Numbered from the stretch's first letter, positions 25,344 through 38,690 are shown. The stretch: 64,000 nucleotides of DNA from Cenococcum geophilum 1.58 (GCA_001692895.1 KV748176.1:5547092-5611091), one strand, 5' to 3'. Made by a program: numbers and translations. Notes: generated from the sequence alone by a model not told the origin.

Positions 25344-27425
25344 AAGCGGTCGAATTTAATAAGTAGCCATTATAGGAGAGAGCGAAGAAAAGTAAAATTG
25401 GTAGTAGAAGGAGGAATACCCTTAAAAGGTATATGGAGAAGTCACAATATTAATTAAACGAGAGCTATTGGGACCGTCGCGGATATAATAACTATAGCCC
25501 CTACTCCGACTAACGGAATTAGGTTCTTTAGTATTACTATTTCACCCTACCTTTAGATAGTATCTAGTAAAGGATTTTATACGGCAGGCATGGCTGAGAA
25601 TTATTGCCGCACGTATTATGCTAATTTATCGTTATGTATTTTATATCTGCTTAGTATTACCTAATGCTTAACCTCTAGGAACGTATATATATAAGTCTAA
25701 CGCTGCCGAATGCCATTAGATGCAAGGATAAGGTGCTAAGGTAAAAGATTTAGTTTCCTAAGCTAGATACAAATGACTACTATTAAGGGTCCATAATGGA
25801 TAGACGCGGCCTCTACTTTAAAACATTCTCTATACCTTTCTCTTTAATATAGTTCTCTAAGCCTTAGAGATTCCCTAAATTATAGTCTGCAATTTAATTA
25901 GAATAGATACCGTATAAGAGATATTAAACGTACTTAAAACGTATACGCGTTAGAGTAGTTACACATTAATTTAAGGAAAGTAGGTAAATAGATAATATCC
26001 CGTATTTATCGCCCTCTAGTTTTTTTATAAAGAGTACTAAGGAACTCCCGTTAAGACTTGGAGAAGGAATAAATTAAGGAGTAAGAAAGTTTATCCGTAG
26101 TCTTCTCATCTAGGTAGATGCAGAGAATTTCACTTAATATTAAATCATTAAGTGTTCGAGCGACTTGTTAGTATTTTAGGCGGTTAGGATTTCCTAGACC
26201 CGCACCTGCCATTTATTAGTCTTTTAGGCCTATAGTGATTTGATCCCCTAATAGGCCAGTACTAGGACACGACTTTAGGGGTTCCGTCTACTAGCCTTAT
26301 ATACCCTTAAGTTAGTAAGTACCAGAACGCGAAGAAGTTTTAAGCCTAGTAGCTAATCTAGGACGACTTTCTAATATAATTAAAGACCCCTTTTCTAGAT
26401 CTATATCGGCGTATAATAAAGCACTTACTCCTAGGCCAGGGTCGGTAATTAATACACTATAGCTTAAATCTTAATCCTAGCTGCTAGTGATAGTTATAAA
26501 AGGCTGCTAAATATACTAGTCTAAGACTAGTAGGGTCTAGCGAATTACGGCTTAAAAGAGCGAGCTAATTATTAAAGAAGTAGCATCCATATTAAAGAAT
26601 AAAGTGGCCGTAAATAGCTAGCAGAAATAGGGGAGACTAGGGAATAGTTTAAAAGGAGCGGTAAAAATAGCGAAGTTAAGGAAGTAATAAATAAAAGCTG
26701 TAGAAGAAGGCAATAAGGCAACCGGTGAAGTAGACAGTAAAGGTAATTATACATCCCTAGTATAACGGGGCGAAATTAGCTTTATATATCACTTATCTTT
26801 ATCCTATACCTTTAAGATTTAAAGCATTCTTAGGTTTATTAAGGCGTTTTAGCCTTTAATTCTTATGGGACGTATTATTATATTATTAAAAAGAAATTAA
26901 CGGGAGCTTTTAGACTTTATAGCAGTGGGTAGGCTACGTCTAATTAACTAGGGAGACGGCTGCATATCCTTACTTTAATTAGCTGTTTAGTTTTCTATTA
27001 TAGATCTTTAGAGGAGCATAAGTTGTAGTAGTGGAGTTTAGCATAGTATGGCGTCTTAGGGGTAATAAGGTGAGGGGCTAATATACGCCAAGCTAAAATT
27101 ATAGGGGTATTATTGTTGCGATAGTAACGATAATCCCCTACAACATTTCCTACTTCTCTCACTCTTATACCCTATTACCTTCTTTTTTTAGTTTAGCTAA
27201 CCTATAGGATTGTAAATGCCTCTCTACTTTAGTAGTATAGTGAAATAGATTTTAGCGCCACGGTAATTCTATTCTATAGCCTTTCCCTTCCTAAGGCTAA
27301 TTATTATCCGCTATAGGATAGAGAAGTAGTCCTTCCCAGTGCACTGTTATAGCTTACTTGCACCGTCCATCCTTATTACACCGTGGGTTTACCTTCTATT
27401 ACTCCTCTCCTAAGGGATACTTATA
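25344..27425. other. Unassigned part of the Starship-like element
   Basis: RIPed DNA. Some stretches look coding on the plus strand (about 26160-26480) but have many stops, and I could not name a family. No repeats with clear ends. Confidence 0.3.
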
Positions 27426-27429
27426 GATA

Positions 27430-28330
27430 ATAGTCATTGTTAAATAAGATTGAGCTATTTGCGTAATTCCTACGCTCTACTAATAAAGGTAAAGCAGTAA
27501 AAGCCTATAAAAGAGTAGTAGATAAAATTCTGGAGGCCTTACCTACCGACTATAGAGAGGCGCTTAGTTTAAATAAAACCCTAACGGTCTTAGGCCCCTA
27601 GAACACCCTAGCAATCCTAAAAGCCGCGAAAGCCCTAAAAGCCCTAAAGGCCTTGACAACCCCTATAGATTTAGAGACTAGGAAAGCTATAGTTGAATTT
27701 ATTTTATTATTTTAGATTCTTAAAAGATAAGGAACCTTACCTCCTAATAGAAGCCCAGACCTACTTTATAGAGGAAACCCCGCCCCCAAAAAACGCTAGA
27801 ATTTATCGCCGGCAGCCATAAAGCGACTAGTTATAGTTTACACAAAAATTTAGTCTTTAGATAATTGTGAATTAGAACAGTTCCTTAAGCTTTATAATCC
27901 GGCTAAGGGCGGATTACTTAAGGCTCTCTGGGAACTATATATTAAACTAGCAAGAGCTAATAATTAGGTAATAATTCGTAACCTAGCTAATGTCCTTAAC
28001 GCAGGCAAAAATGCAGTTAGTTATAGGTTAATAAAGTCTGTTCTATCTAAGATGCTAAATAATAAGGTAGAGCGATTAAAAAAAAAAGGGTATAAGCCTA
28101 AAAAGGGCTAATAATTTAGAGCTTTGGCACGGGAGATGGCCTATTTATTAGGAGGAGAGCGCCTTAAACTAAATAATATTGCTAGCTAAAAATGGAGTTG
28201 TCTTAAACCTAGAGTACTTATTAGTCTCTATAACCTAGATTCTAGTATAATATTAGTTTTTAATTACCTCTATTAAATTAACGACTAACCTATAATAGTA
28301 TTAAAAGGCATATAGTACCTAAAGAATTTA
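27430..28330 (+). pseudogene. Unrecognised Lys/Ala/Leu-rich gene, lightly broken
   Basis: The plus-strand frame reads NKGKAVKAYKRVVDKILEAL, then an alanine/leucine-rich helix (ILKAAKALKALKALTTPID), IKRLVIVYTKI, and AVSYRLIKSVLSKMLNNKVE, with only a few TAG/TAA breaks of RIP type. It looks all-helical. There is no motif I recognise. Start and end are uncertain. Confidence 0.35.
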
Positions 28331-28639
28331 ATATATTTATTGCTTAGATAGAAATATAACCACAATGCTAGAAATAGACGGAATTATCTCCTTTAGCGAG
28401 GAACCTAAAGGATGCATATCTCTATTGTGCTAATACTAACTCTATAAGTCAGCCCGAAGCCAGTAGCGCTATTTAAAGCCCTAGGGGTATAAAAAGATTA
28501 ACTACTACTAAGCAGTCTAATACTAAATGTACTAGGCGCGAGTTATCTAAAATAAGTAGTCCGTAAGCCGTCCCTAATAGGAGTTCTAATTAAATATTTC
28601 TAACGTCTTTAAGGGACCAACATAGTATAGCTAATCTTT

Positions 28640-28930
28640 ATTTGGACCCTCCTAAAATACTATTACCTTTTAGATCTACCTTAATCCCTAAGATCTACTC
28701 ATACCCTTTAGAAGTCCCTCTTAACCTAAGCTATTACTTAACCCCTAGAATATCCTTCTCTTTTAAACCTACCTTAATTCCTTAAATCTACTTAGATCTA
28801 CTATTAATTCCTTCTAATATAAACCTAGACTATTACTTAAATTCCGAAGTACCTCCCCCTTTTAAACCTCTATTAATTCCTAAAATCTATTTAGATCCTC
28901 TGTTAATTCCTTTTAATTTAAATTCTAATC
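28640..28930 (+). repeat. Imperfect repeats of about 115 bp, coding for a Pro-rich pattern
   Basis: Three consecutive units share TTTAAACCT...TTAATTCCT and TTAGATCT/TAGATCCT cores and read on the plus strand as LIPKIYLDP, LLIPFNLN and EVPPPFKP, with spacing near 38 codons. It is probably the repetitive part of a gene spanning roughly 28340-29150, now RIPed. The family is unknown. Confidence 0.45.
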
Positions 28931-30025
28931 TCCAGCTAATTACTCCGCCAGCTACTATAGTAATAAATAACTAGCTTAATTTATATCCTATATTTCTATA
29001 TATAGCAAGCCTTAACCTAAACCAGAATTCGCAATATAGCACTCCCTGTATATTTTAATATTATTCCTACTCTGCTTCTAGGGAACCCGCGGCCTTAAAC
29101 GGCTCCTATAAGGCTGCGGCTATATAGACCCATATAGATATATAAGCATATCCACCCCCCTTCCCTACAAAGTGTTAAGGCGTATTATTAAGTGCGCCTA
29201 TTATATTGCCGCTCTAAAGTTTAGGGTATTTATATTTCGTGGAAATCCTAAACCCCGGTAAACCGTTATCTAAACTTAGCGGGCCAAGTACTAATATTAC
29301 TATAGCCTTTACCGTGCTATCCCTGGGGTTCGCCTAGATTTCCTTATTTATATTATTATAATATACTAGATATTGGTTTTCGACGGAGACCGCGTCTTTA
29401 GTAGTGCGGAGGATTTTAGCAGTGTGCTGCCTAGCGACTTTCTAAATATTTTTTATTAGCATACTGCTAATCTACCTAGCGTTAGTAATACCTTAATATA
29501 TAGTGAAATATAAAGTAACGTTGTTTTACTATTAGGTATTTTATAGAAGGGGAAGTCCTCCTTTTAGAAGGATAAGGATTGGCTCTGTGCTAATAGAAAG
29601 GCGTATAAGTAATCTAAATATCTGCTATCTATGCTAGAAGCTATCTATAGTGCGGACATAATAAGTCTAAGAAAGATGTAAGTAATAAACGCATTAGTGA
29701 ATAGATATAAAGACCCTTTAAAGGGGCTGATTTTTCTTTAGCGGGGCTGATTTTTAGTAGGGCTGATTTCCGGTCGGGTAGGGCCTATATAATACCGCCC
29801 GTTCCTAAGAACCGTTATTGCGCTAATGCGCGCCTAAGTATTAACGCGCCTTACAAAAGAGGTGCGGGCGACTTATCGAAATTGTCTTAATATTTATAGG
29901 TGAAGAGGATATGCTATATAGCGTATATAGATATATATCCTCTAGTCCTATATAAAGAGGCTACTAGACCTTCACTCCCGTCGTTATCCTTACCTAGCAC
30001 TTTTACCTTAAGAATAACATTGTAA
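28931..30025. other. Mostly non-coding spacer with GGGCTGATTT triplet
   Basis: Three near-copies of GGGCTGATTT lie at about 29723-29772. A TATA-like TATATAAAGAGG at 29951 sits about 70 bp before the ATG of the next gene. Nothing else is recognised. Confidence 0.35.
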
Positions 30026-30741
30026 TGAAGCTGCCGGAAATTACAAAGGACGATTTAATTTTTAGACTAAATTGTCCTCCTGTTTCTCCTTAAGATTTCC
30101 TATAGGGCTTTTATAAACCTAGTACAGATTATAACGGTATTAAGGTAAAAGATACCACTTACCCTTTAGTTATATTAGTTTAGTAGTTCTATAGGTTAAA
30201 GATATTTTTGCCCTCTGCTATATACGGTAGTGCTAGTAAAATAGCTCGTACCTATATTACGGCGAACGTATCTTTTTAGGGATATTTAATTTTAATAGTT
30301 TAGTGGTTAAACGCATGGTATTCTTAGGTGATTTCGTACTTATAAAAGGTGGGCTAGAAATGATTAAATAGGTAGAATGTAAGGTAGAGGATAGGAATAA
30401 TTGGCTTTAGATAAAAAATACTTTATCTTTTTAAAAATTCTTTAAATGGGTCTCCTTTAATGACCAACTTAAGCAAGTTAAGGTAAATATTATAAATAAT
30501 GTGGCTTTTTATATATTAACAGTTTTATAGGTCTTAGACATAATTAATTTCCGCCCTACTTTAAGCACTTCCCCCCTATATAGGAGACGGTTTACCCTAC
30601 TTAGGATTTTTCTTTTAAATAGGTCGCAGAAGCTAGGTAAAGTACTATTAAATATAGTTAAAAGGATAGAAAACGGAGAGGAAGCTATAGAACGGGTAAA
30701 GCGTAAGCTACAGCGTTGTAAGGACAAAGACTTAGCCGGGT
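30026..30741 (+). pseudogene. Unrecognised gene starting MKLPEITKDDLIFRLN
   Basis: A plausible start ATG at 30026 follows a TATA-like box and a pyrimidine-rich leader. The reading shows segments such as PSAIYGSASKIARTYITANV, then a basic helical C-terminal part in the next frame (KRIENGEEAIERVKRKLQ) ending near 30741. The frame change and several TAG stops mean it is broken, or that an intron is present near 30360. No family recognised. A 72-codon open frame on the opposite strand (30509-30727) is its shadow. Confidence 0.35.
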
Positions 30742-30899
30742 AGATGTTGTCTTTAAGTTTTACTTAGCTAATATAGGAGCTACCTTTATAAGGAGGATAT
30801 CTCTTTATTAATTTTGCTTCTGTAATAATAAAGCCTATATAGTAGGCTAGAGCGCGGGCGAATTACTTATAGATCTAAAAATAGGAGAACGGAAGCTAT

Positions 30900-31350
30900 A
30901 AGGCATTAGTTCCTATAGGGGAGAGGAAAACGTAGCTATAGGCTCCTATAGGGGACTAAAAGCTATATAGGAATATAAGCCGTAGGGGATTAGTTCCTAT
31001 AGGGCGGTAAAATACGTGGGCATTAACACCTATAGGGGATTCGTTAGCGTAGGGGATTCGTTAGCGTAGGGGATTTGTTAGCGTAGGGGATTCGTTAGAG
31101 TAGGAGACTAGCTCCTATAGGGGATTTGTTAGTATAGGGGATTTATTAAAGAAGGGGATTAGCTCCTATAGGGGATTTATTAGCGTAGGGGATTTGTTAG
31201 AGTAGGGGACTAGATTCTATAGGGGATTTATTAGAGTAGGGGACTAGTTCCTATAGGGCGGCAAAATACGTAGGCATTAGCTTCCGTAGGGGATTTGTTT
31301 AAGTAGGGGACTTATTTAAGTAGGGGATTGGTTAGAGTAGGGGATTAATT
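30900..31350. repeat. Minisatellite, unit about 19-20 bp
   Basis: Many copies of GTAGGGGATTYGTTAGMG and of a variant with CTCCTATAGGGGA. A larger unit of about 250 bp is also repeated (AGGGCGGTAAAATACGTGGG at 31001 and a near-copy at 31256). It lies between the unknown gene and the FunK1 kinase. Confidence 0.8.
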
Positions 31351-31554
31351 CTCCTATAGCCTCTATTTAGGCAGTATAAGGCGGCTTCTAATAGGCTAGT
31401 AAGTGGATTGCGTATTTTATAGAAAAATAAAGCCTATATAGGATAGTAGGGTGTAGGGACCTGATAATCTGGCAGAAGATTAGGTTATCCGCTTTTCCGG
31501 GTTTATTTAGCCTACCCTACGCTATTTTATATGCGTTTTAACTAAGGCTACTAC

Positions 31555-33870
31555 CTAGCCTTAGCCGCCCAAATCTTTAGTCGTGCTGTAGAAGAGTATA
31601 AGATAATAAAATATTATTCTATCTACTCTGCTAATACCTTTAGATCCTTCTATACTTGCTAGAGTATTTTCTTTATCCTAGAATATAGCTCTAGATTATC
31701 CTTCTCCTACCTCCTACTATTTAGAAATACTATTTTCCGGAGCCTATTAACCCAGGGGACTAATAACTAATAGTACGGCGTAAAGTACTCCTCCGCTGTT
31801 TTAATAAAATCACCTTTATAAGCTACCTCTCCTTTTTTTAACTTAGCTAGCTCTTTAGTGTCCATATAATTCCACTTCTTAAACCTTAGGATAGGCTTGC
31901 GCTCCTTATTTAGACCCTTATAATAAATATATATCTAAAAAAGCACCTAAAAGAACAACTCCAAATCATACCTAAAGGAGTATTTTTTGCCTAGAAGCAC
32001 TCCTATAGCTATAAACACTCTTATACCGGTCTTACCCCGTGCTCCTAAAGGTCCTTCTTACTTCTCTTTAATTACGAGATTAAGATTAATTAAGAATGAC
32101 TTCTAGGAGGGATTGTCGTCTTCCTCGTTTATTAAGAGGTTGCCTATTAAAATATTACGTTAGAAGATGCCAGCCTACGTATATAAAGACTTATATCCTT
32201 TAATGCTACCCTTTAGCGCAGTAAGTATTGCAGTCGGAGAGCTTGCCTTATAAAGAGCCTTTCTATAGTCGTAAGTAATGATATATTAATATACCCAATT
32301 CTATATAATAGGGCGTTTAATTAGAGAGCTCGAACACGGGCGCTTATTAGGCGGTAATAGGGCGTTAATATAGCTGGACGACCTTTTTCTGCTAGTACTT
32401 TAGCCTTTCCTTACACTGCCTTGCACTCTAGCTACGCTTAGAGGTACCATTAAGCTTTTAGGCTTATAGTTTGTCGCTTTAGTAATATCCAGCCCCTTAC
32501 GGATATTAAAGATATTATTATCTTGTCCACTTATACAAACAGTCCCATAGTAATAGTACCTAGCCACGTTAATTACTCCTTTCTCCGCTGCCTTATGCAG
32601 CAGTTTACCTTCTTCCTTACGCTCTAGGTACTGCCATAAGTCTTTAATAATAAGAGGTATCTTAGAGGTGTTACCCTTACGGTGTATTTTCTAGTAAGTT
32701 GTCGCTTAACTAGTAATGCAGGGTGCCCGCTTTATAAGTTCGTTAAGGATAAGACGCTTAGTCTGATTGTTGCGCACGACCTTAATATATCGTTTACCGT
32801 CTAATATTAAAATAGTAGGGTTAAACCCGAGCTACTCTTTATTTATTAAGAGAAACCCTAATATCGCCGAGGTAAATTATAGTCCGTCTTTATTAATATC
32901 GAATAGTAATAATACGATGCCTTCTACCTGGTTATATTCCCATAGCCGTATAATAAATCTATAGAGGGTAAAACCTAGGATAAAGCAACGATTGTCCTAA
33001 GCGGCGAAGACTTCCCTTATATATTTCCCTAAAGCAAACCATGCCTATAAGGCTATATCGGTGTTTAGATTACTCTTTAGCTCTCCTAGTATAAGTATAT
33101 ATAACTAATAGCATTAAGAGCTTTCGCTGGCTATTAGATTATCCATAAAACTAATATTTAGCTTTCGCTTCGCCGTAGACCCTTATAAGGGCTGCTTAGT
33201 ATATGCGACAAGCTTTCGTCATATCTTTAGGGCGGACCCGTACTCCTCTGCAAAGCCTAAAAATAATTTAATTAGGTTATTAAACTACTCTAGGATATTA
33301 TCTTGCTCTACACTTTTAGGCTAGTTACGCTAGCCGCCCTTATCGGCGTATAGTGGATTATCCCCTTCCTTGCATTTCTTAAAAACGGCGGCGCTTACCT
33401 CTTTAAGACCTTCCACTCCTCTAAAGAATACTTTATATAAGCCAGGAATCCCCACGTAAAGAGGGCCTAGCTCCTCCTTTAAAACATTATCCACGTATTT
33501 TCTATATTTGGACGAGTTAGCGAAGCTGCTTATATTACGTAGATGTAGGGTTTAAACGTAGAATAGTAGCGGTTAGGGGGAAGGCGTGGACTCCGTAATA
33601 GTAGCGTATACCTTTTCCTAAATGACTTTATTAGATTTAATCCGGAGGATCGCATTTAGAAGAGGCAGGAACTATTTAACGTCGAAGTTATCAGAATTAA
33701 CTACTAAATTAAGTCTTAATAAATCACTAAGGAGGTTTTTATTGCCGCTATTGGACGGCAATAAATAAAAAGTAGGAAGGCTTTATAGAGCAAGTATTAG
33801 ATTAAGCAAAATATCCTTTAGTCCTATAGGCGTTAGATAAAAACTTATAATAGGTCTATTAATAGTTACC
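31555..33870 (-). pseudogene. FunK1-type fungal protein kinase, RIPed
   Basis: The minus strand shows the long FunK1 layout. The N-terminal part is LPLLNAILRIKSNKVI. The middle has LGKYIREVFAA, FTLYRFIIRLWEYNQVEGIV, FDINKDGL and LGFNPTILILDGKRYIKV. Then come NVARYYYYGT, RKGLDITKATNYKPKSLM, the catalytic-loop region AGIF-RNILIGNLL (32139-32180), FLINLNLVIK and SGARGKTGIRVFIAIGVLLG. In live members the loop is HRD and the metal site is DxD; here both aspartates read as Asn and the His is lost. FunK1 kinases are a family expanded in fungi, with mostly unknown targets. About a dozen stops are present. The start is not certain. An open frame on the plus strand at 32767-32964 is a shadow. Confidence 0.8.
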
Positions 33871-35320
33871 TTTATTACCTATTTAGTATAATAAGTTTAA
33901 AGAGCTAGGGATGCCCAGATCCTAATAAGTTAAGTTAAATAAATTATAAAAGTTATTCAGCCCTTCCCCAATAGGCTTTGTTTTTAATCTAAAGAGATTC
34001 GCTATTACGGGCGGGCGCGCTAAAAGCTATATTAGGAGGGCTAACGTAGTAGGCAGGTAGGTAGGCGGGGGGGGATTAAAGAGACTAGTATATAAGGATA
34101 GTATAATAGTAGAAAAGTAAATAAGTGTAGGGAGGTTAAATACATGTCGGGTACGTCTTAAAATAAGGGAATAGCGAGAGAGAAAAGTGTAAGAGAGGAA
34201 GTAAGGTACGAGCGGAATGCGAGGAGGATTTAAAGGTTAGGCGCGGAAAAGTTAAGCTAATCTAACGTGGCTTAGACTAAGGCTTTATAGGGCTTAGTTA
34301 AATACTAAGCCATAATAACCTAAAGTATAGGAATATTGTTTATAGTCCTAGTTATATAGGTTAAAAATATAATACGCATATAGGGTTCTAGTATTATTAG
34401 AAAGTTATAGGCAGTATTTGTTAGTAATTATAGTTATTAGCTTTTAGTTTATTCCGCGACGTATAAGGCTCTAATATAGTAATACTAAAAGGCGCTAGGT
34501 AAGATATAGCTGGCGACAGCGGGTTAATTATTAGGTTAGTCGTGTAAGCACCTATAATTAATTACGTAGCTAGTCCTAAAACGAGCTAAACCTAATATAC
34601 TAAATATAGATATAGCCAACCCTATTTTATAGCGCTTAATTAACCTATTTTCTATAACTAAGATCCAGTTCTTAGAACTAGATCCTTTTTTAGGATTACG
34701 CCCTTTTTATAGTAGTTAATTGGTCTACTTTATAAACCTAAATTAAAATCTTGGTTTTAGAATTAGATTCCGTTCCTAGAATTATAACTTAAGCTATAAC
34801 TAAAAATAGCTCCTCTCTTCCAAGACCGTTAAACCGCTTGGCTTAACGCTATACCTTTTTGGCTATATTTAGTACGTTTAGCTCAGAATTGGGATAGGAT
34901 AGAGTCTTTAGAATTAGATCTAGTTCTTAAAATAAGATCCTATTTTTAGAGTTACAACTTAGGCCAATATTAAGAGAGATATCCTATATTTATTTTTAAC
35001 ATTCCCACCTTATTAATATGAAATTTAGAGTTAACCCGCACCCTAGTTACCCATAAAAACGCTAGAGACTTTAACACCTTAACTTTAATTCTTTGTGGAG
35101 GACTAAGTAAGTTATAGGGCGGCTAACTTATCGCTACTAAGTATATAAAGGTGGAGGACTTTACTATAAGCAAGTTCTTAACTTTAATTTAATGTATATG
35201 TAAATGATAACGAGATACTCTTAATATAGAAGCAACTAGATAGAAAAACAATGCCGAGCTAAAGAAATCCTAATTAGCGCCTTAATTCTTAACGCTAGAA
35301 AACAAGAATATAATTATAAA
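33871..35320. other. Spacer left of an unknown gene; nothing recognised
   Basis: AT-rich DNA with a short GC-rich tract (GTAGGCAGGTAGGTAGGCGG near 34050) and several copies of an AGAACTAGATC-like word between 34665 and 34940. No gene seen. Confidence 0.3.
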
Positions 35321-35329
35321 AATCTTTTC

Positions 35330-36000
35330 TTATAAGAAATTTCTCATTTCTTTAGCTTCTTAGAGGCTCTATCTATAGTGTAATCCACCTTTCTTTTATA
35401 TGTCCCTCTCCTTAATAGATCTAAATAATTATCTAGTGCCTTTCCTAGTTGGTCTCTTTACTTATATAGTTTACCCTTCCAAGCTATCTCTATTATAATA
35501 TCTTTAAGCGGTTTATATATCCTAGTATAATAACGGAGACGACGCGGGTTCTTAGTATAGTATAATATAAGTTTCTTATGCGGTATACCTGCGGGTAAAA
35601 CCTAGGTAGGATACTAGTATACTACTGCGATAGGACCATATATAGATATAACTAATCTATATCTAGGGTTTTGGAGACGCTTTAAGTCCTCTATTATATA
35701 GCAAGTTGGTAACTATAATAAGAGATACTTTAGTTATCCGTCTAAAATTGTAGCATCGGAAATTATTAATACTTTAGTTAGGGGAGATATATCTCTAAAG
35801 AAGTTTATATAATTGGCTAAACTATTTTCTACTTAACTATTAGTATTGCTAAAAAATATATAGGTGTTTTATAAATATACCTAGAGGTACTGGCAAACCT
35901 TTAATATGGCCCTCTTTTGGTTAAGGTAAGTCTGTTTTAGCCTCGCCATAGCTCTCTATTAGCTTAGGTAAGACTATTTTAGTTTCACTACGGCCTTCTA
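35330..36000 (-). pseudogene. Unrecognised RIPed gene
   Basis: Minus-strand pattern with segments YTKNPRRLRYYTRIYKPLKD and KALDNYLDLLRRGTYKRKVD, basic and helical near the end. I do not recognise the family. Stops are mostly TAG from CAG or TGG. Confidence 0.3.
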
Positions 36001-36766
36001 GGCTCTTAAGGTAATTAGCATATATTTCCGTATCCTCTTATATATCACCCTCCGTATTATTATCGATTTTATAAGAGTTAACCTTATTAGGTATTTAAGT
36101 AGGCGTATAAGGCATCTGTTTCTACATAGGGTTAGAAAGCTATAATTATTTCTTCTCCCTGCTAGCAGATGCTATATCTTTATTGTTAATGCGATTTTAG
36201 GATAATTTAAGGTTTCTAGCAAGTTAATAAATAGGTATATTATCTTCGGGGCGATAGCATATTATAATGTTTTTATAAGTACCGATTAAGGACCTATAGG
36301 TTATGTTAGCAACGTATCTAAGCTTAGTTAAGGTAATATATATAATGTCTAGTATTCTTATAGGGATGTTAAGGGATATATAGTCAAGAGGTCAAATTTA
36401 AAGGTAAGTCAAATTAATGGCATATAAAAACCAGGAGCACGACGTTTATATTCCATTTCTCTTCTAGGGCAGAGTTAGGATAGAAGGTAGAAGGGAAAGG
36501 CGGAGTATACTAGCCGCCCTTTTCCACTTTATGTGGTGTCTATAATACAATATTTAGTGGCTGTAATTACTCTCAGCTTATATATTGTCTGCGCCCGAGA
36601 CTATAGGTGCCTAGAGTGATCTATAAGTAAGGCATTATTAGGGGTAGCTATTAGCTAAGCTGCTGCTAAACTTAAATAGCTAACAATCCCTAACGGACGC
36701 CGCATGCCTTAGTAGGGTTTAGAAGCGTTCGCATAAAGTTATAAACTAGAATTAGAAGTTAACAAT

Positions 36767-37480
36767 GACCCCTAATAACGCCTCTCTTAGTAGGAATAGC
36801 ATTATATAATCTACTTCCGACGCCTATCCTTCCTAGGGCAAGACACTACCTAAGTAGTAGACTTATCCTAGCCAGTTAATCTTGTATATTGACCCCCCAT
36901 CTATAGTAAAGGAGCTGTTAGTGCCTTTAGGGTAGTTTAATTGCTATTCTAGCTAAGCCCTTTATAAGCGCTCCGCCTTATATAGGTGGTAATTAACTTC
37001 TATTAATCTGCCTTATATTAGGGGAGATCTTTTACTTAAAGCGCTAAGCAGCCGGTACTTAGAGGTCTATAGGCTTATTCTATATCCTAATAATATCGAC
37101 CACGATTTTTCCTTAAGTGGTATCTATAACCCTAAGTACCTATAAGCGCAGCGTCCCTAAATTATCAGCTAGTAAGTAGGCGTTTATAGATAAAGAAACC
37201 GACTTTAGAGATAATGGCAACGTAGAGGCGTTAGCTAGTTAGGAAAGTAACTTTAGTAATAAAGATTAAGAATAGGATGCAGAGACATTATATAACGGAG
37301 AAAATGGTTTTAGTACTAAAGATTAAGAAATAGGGGTAAATAGCAATAAAGAGATGTTAAGTAACGAGGCTATATAGGCGACGGTTAGATATAGTGGCCT
37401 TGGCTTTATAGTCTTAAATCTATAAATATAGGGTATAAATGTAAAGAAGATTTCTAATAAAAGCTGGTAAAAGGGTTAAA
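36767..37480 (+). pseudogene. Unrecognised gene, acidic C-terminal part, RIPed
   Basis: ATG at 36767 gives MTPNNASLSRN, then IDPPSIVKELLVPLG, YLEVYRLILYPNNIDHDFSL, and in another frame an acidic Asn/Glu-rich part (ETDFRDNGNVEALAS). Either an intron or a frame change separates the two. No family recognised. Upstream at 36420-36760 is a GC-richer block that may be its promoter. Confidence 0.3.
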
Positions 37481-38039
37481 ACTTTAGCCACTTTTCGTTT
37501 AGCCTATCGCGAAACAAAATAATATTTTACTATTCCTACCAAAGTCTCTGCCTGCTTAACTTATAGCGAGCTATAAAGCATTCGCAATAATCTATACTTT
37601 TACTTAAATGAATTTATTTACTACCTTAAAAGTAATAATAGAAGGAAAATCTATGTTAACGACTTAGGATTTTTTGAATTTCTTATAGACCTGGGACGCA
37701 TGCCACCTTAGTAACTATTAGTTGTGTTTAAGACTACGGTACTTATAGATTTATATCTTAAGGATATAAATATGTTTTTTATAGTGTTTTCTTTTTATTT
37801 AAATTATTTCTCTACTTATAGTATATAGCGGTTGTTTATCTATTCCGGTGTAGTAGGGAGGGGTAGTTGGGTTACGTAAGAGGGGTTAGACTTATAGCTA
37901 CGCTTATAGGGCTGTTTATATAGAAACTTCTCTAAGTATATATAAGGAGTCTTTATATAGGAACTTCTTTAATATTTTTAAATCTGGGACTTATATATTT
38001 CTTTTTTTTATAGTTCTAGTATTTTCCTAATATTTGCTT

Positions 38040-38690
38040 CCTATTTATATACTAGGCGTTAATAAAGGGCGCTAGGTTAGATTACCCTACTTATATAATC
38101 ACTTTACTTACACAATTACTCTACTTATATAATCGCCTAGCTTATACAATTACCTAGCTTGTATAATTACCCAACTCGCACAATTACCTAGCTCGCACAA
38201 TTACCCAGTTCGTATAATCGCCCAGCTCGCACAATTACCTAGCTCGTAGGATTACCTAGCTCCTATAAGCACTATACTCGCATAGTTACCTAGCTTGTAT
38301 AATCACCTAGCTTATAGGATCGGCTAGCTCCTATAAGCATCTAGCTCGTATAATTACTTAGTTTACACGATCGCCTAGCTTGTATAATTACCTAGCTTAT
38401 AGGATTACCCAGCTCCTACAAGTACTATACTCGCACGATTACCTAGCTCGTAGGATTAGCTAGCTCCTATAAGTATCTAGCTCGCACGATTAAAGCCGAA
38501 GTTATTAAACCTATTAATACCCTATTTATACGCTAGGCATTAATTAAAGGGCGCTAGGTTAAACCACTTTACTCGCATAATTACCTAGCTTGTAGGATCC
38601 CCTAGCTTTTATAAGCCCCTAGCTCCTATAAGCCCCTAGCTCCTATAAGCCCCTAGCTCCTATAACCTCCTAGCTTATAGGACCGAAGCC
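38040..38690. repeat. Minisatellite, unit about 17 bp, with a higher-order repeat
   Basis: Dozens of copies of ACCTAGCTCGTATAATT and variants. A longer word, AGGCGTTAATAAAGGGCGC, starts the array near 38050, and a near-copy (AGGCATTAATTAAAGGGCGC) lies about 480 bp on, so a larger block was duplicated. Units vary mostly by C/T and G/A changes. Confidence 0.8.

Noticed and set aside
38040-38690. CRISPR-like regular array
   Set aside because: Units of 17 bp are contiguous with no unique spacers, in a eukaryotic genome.
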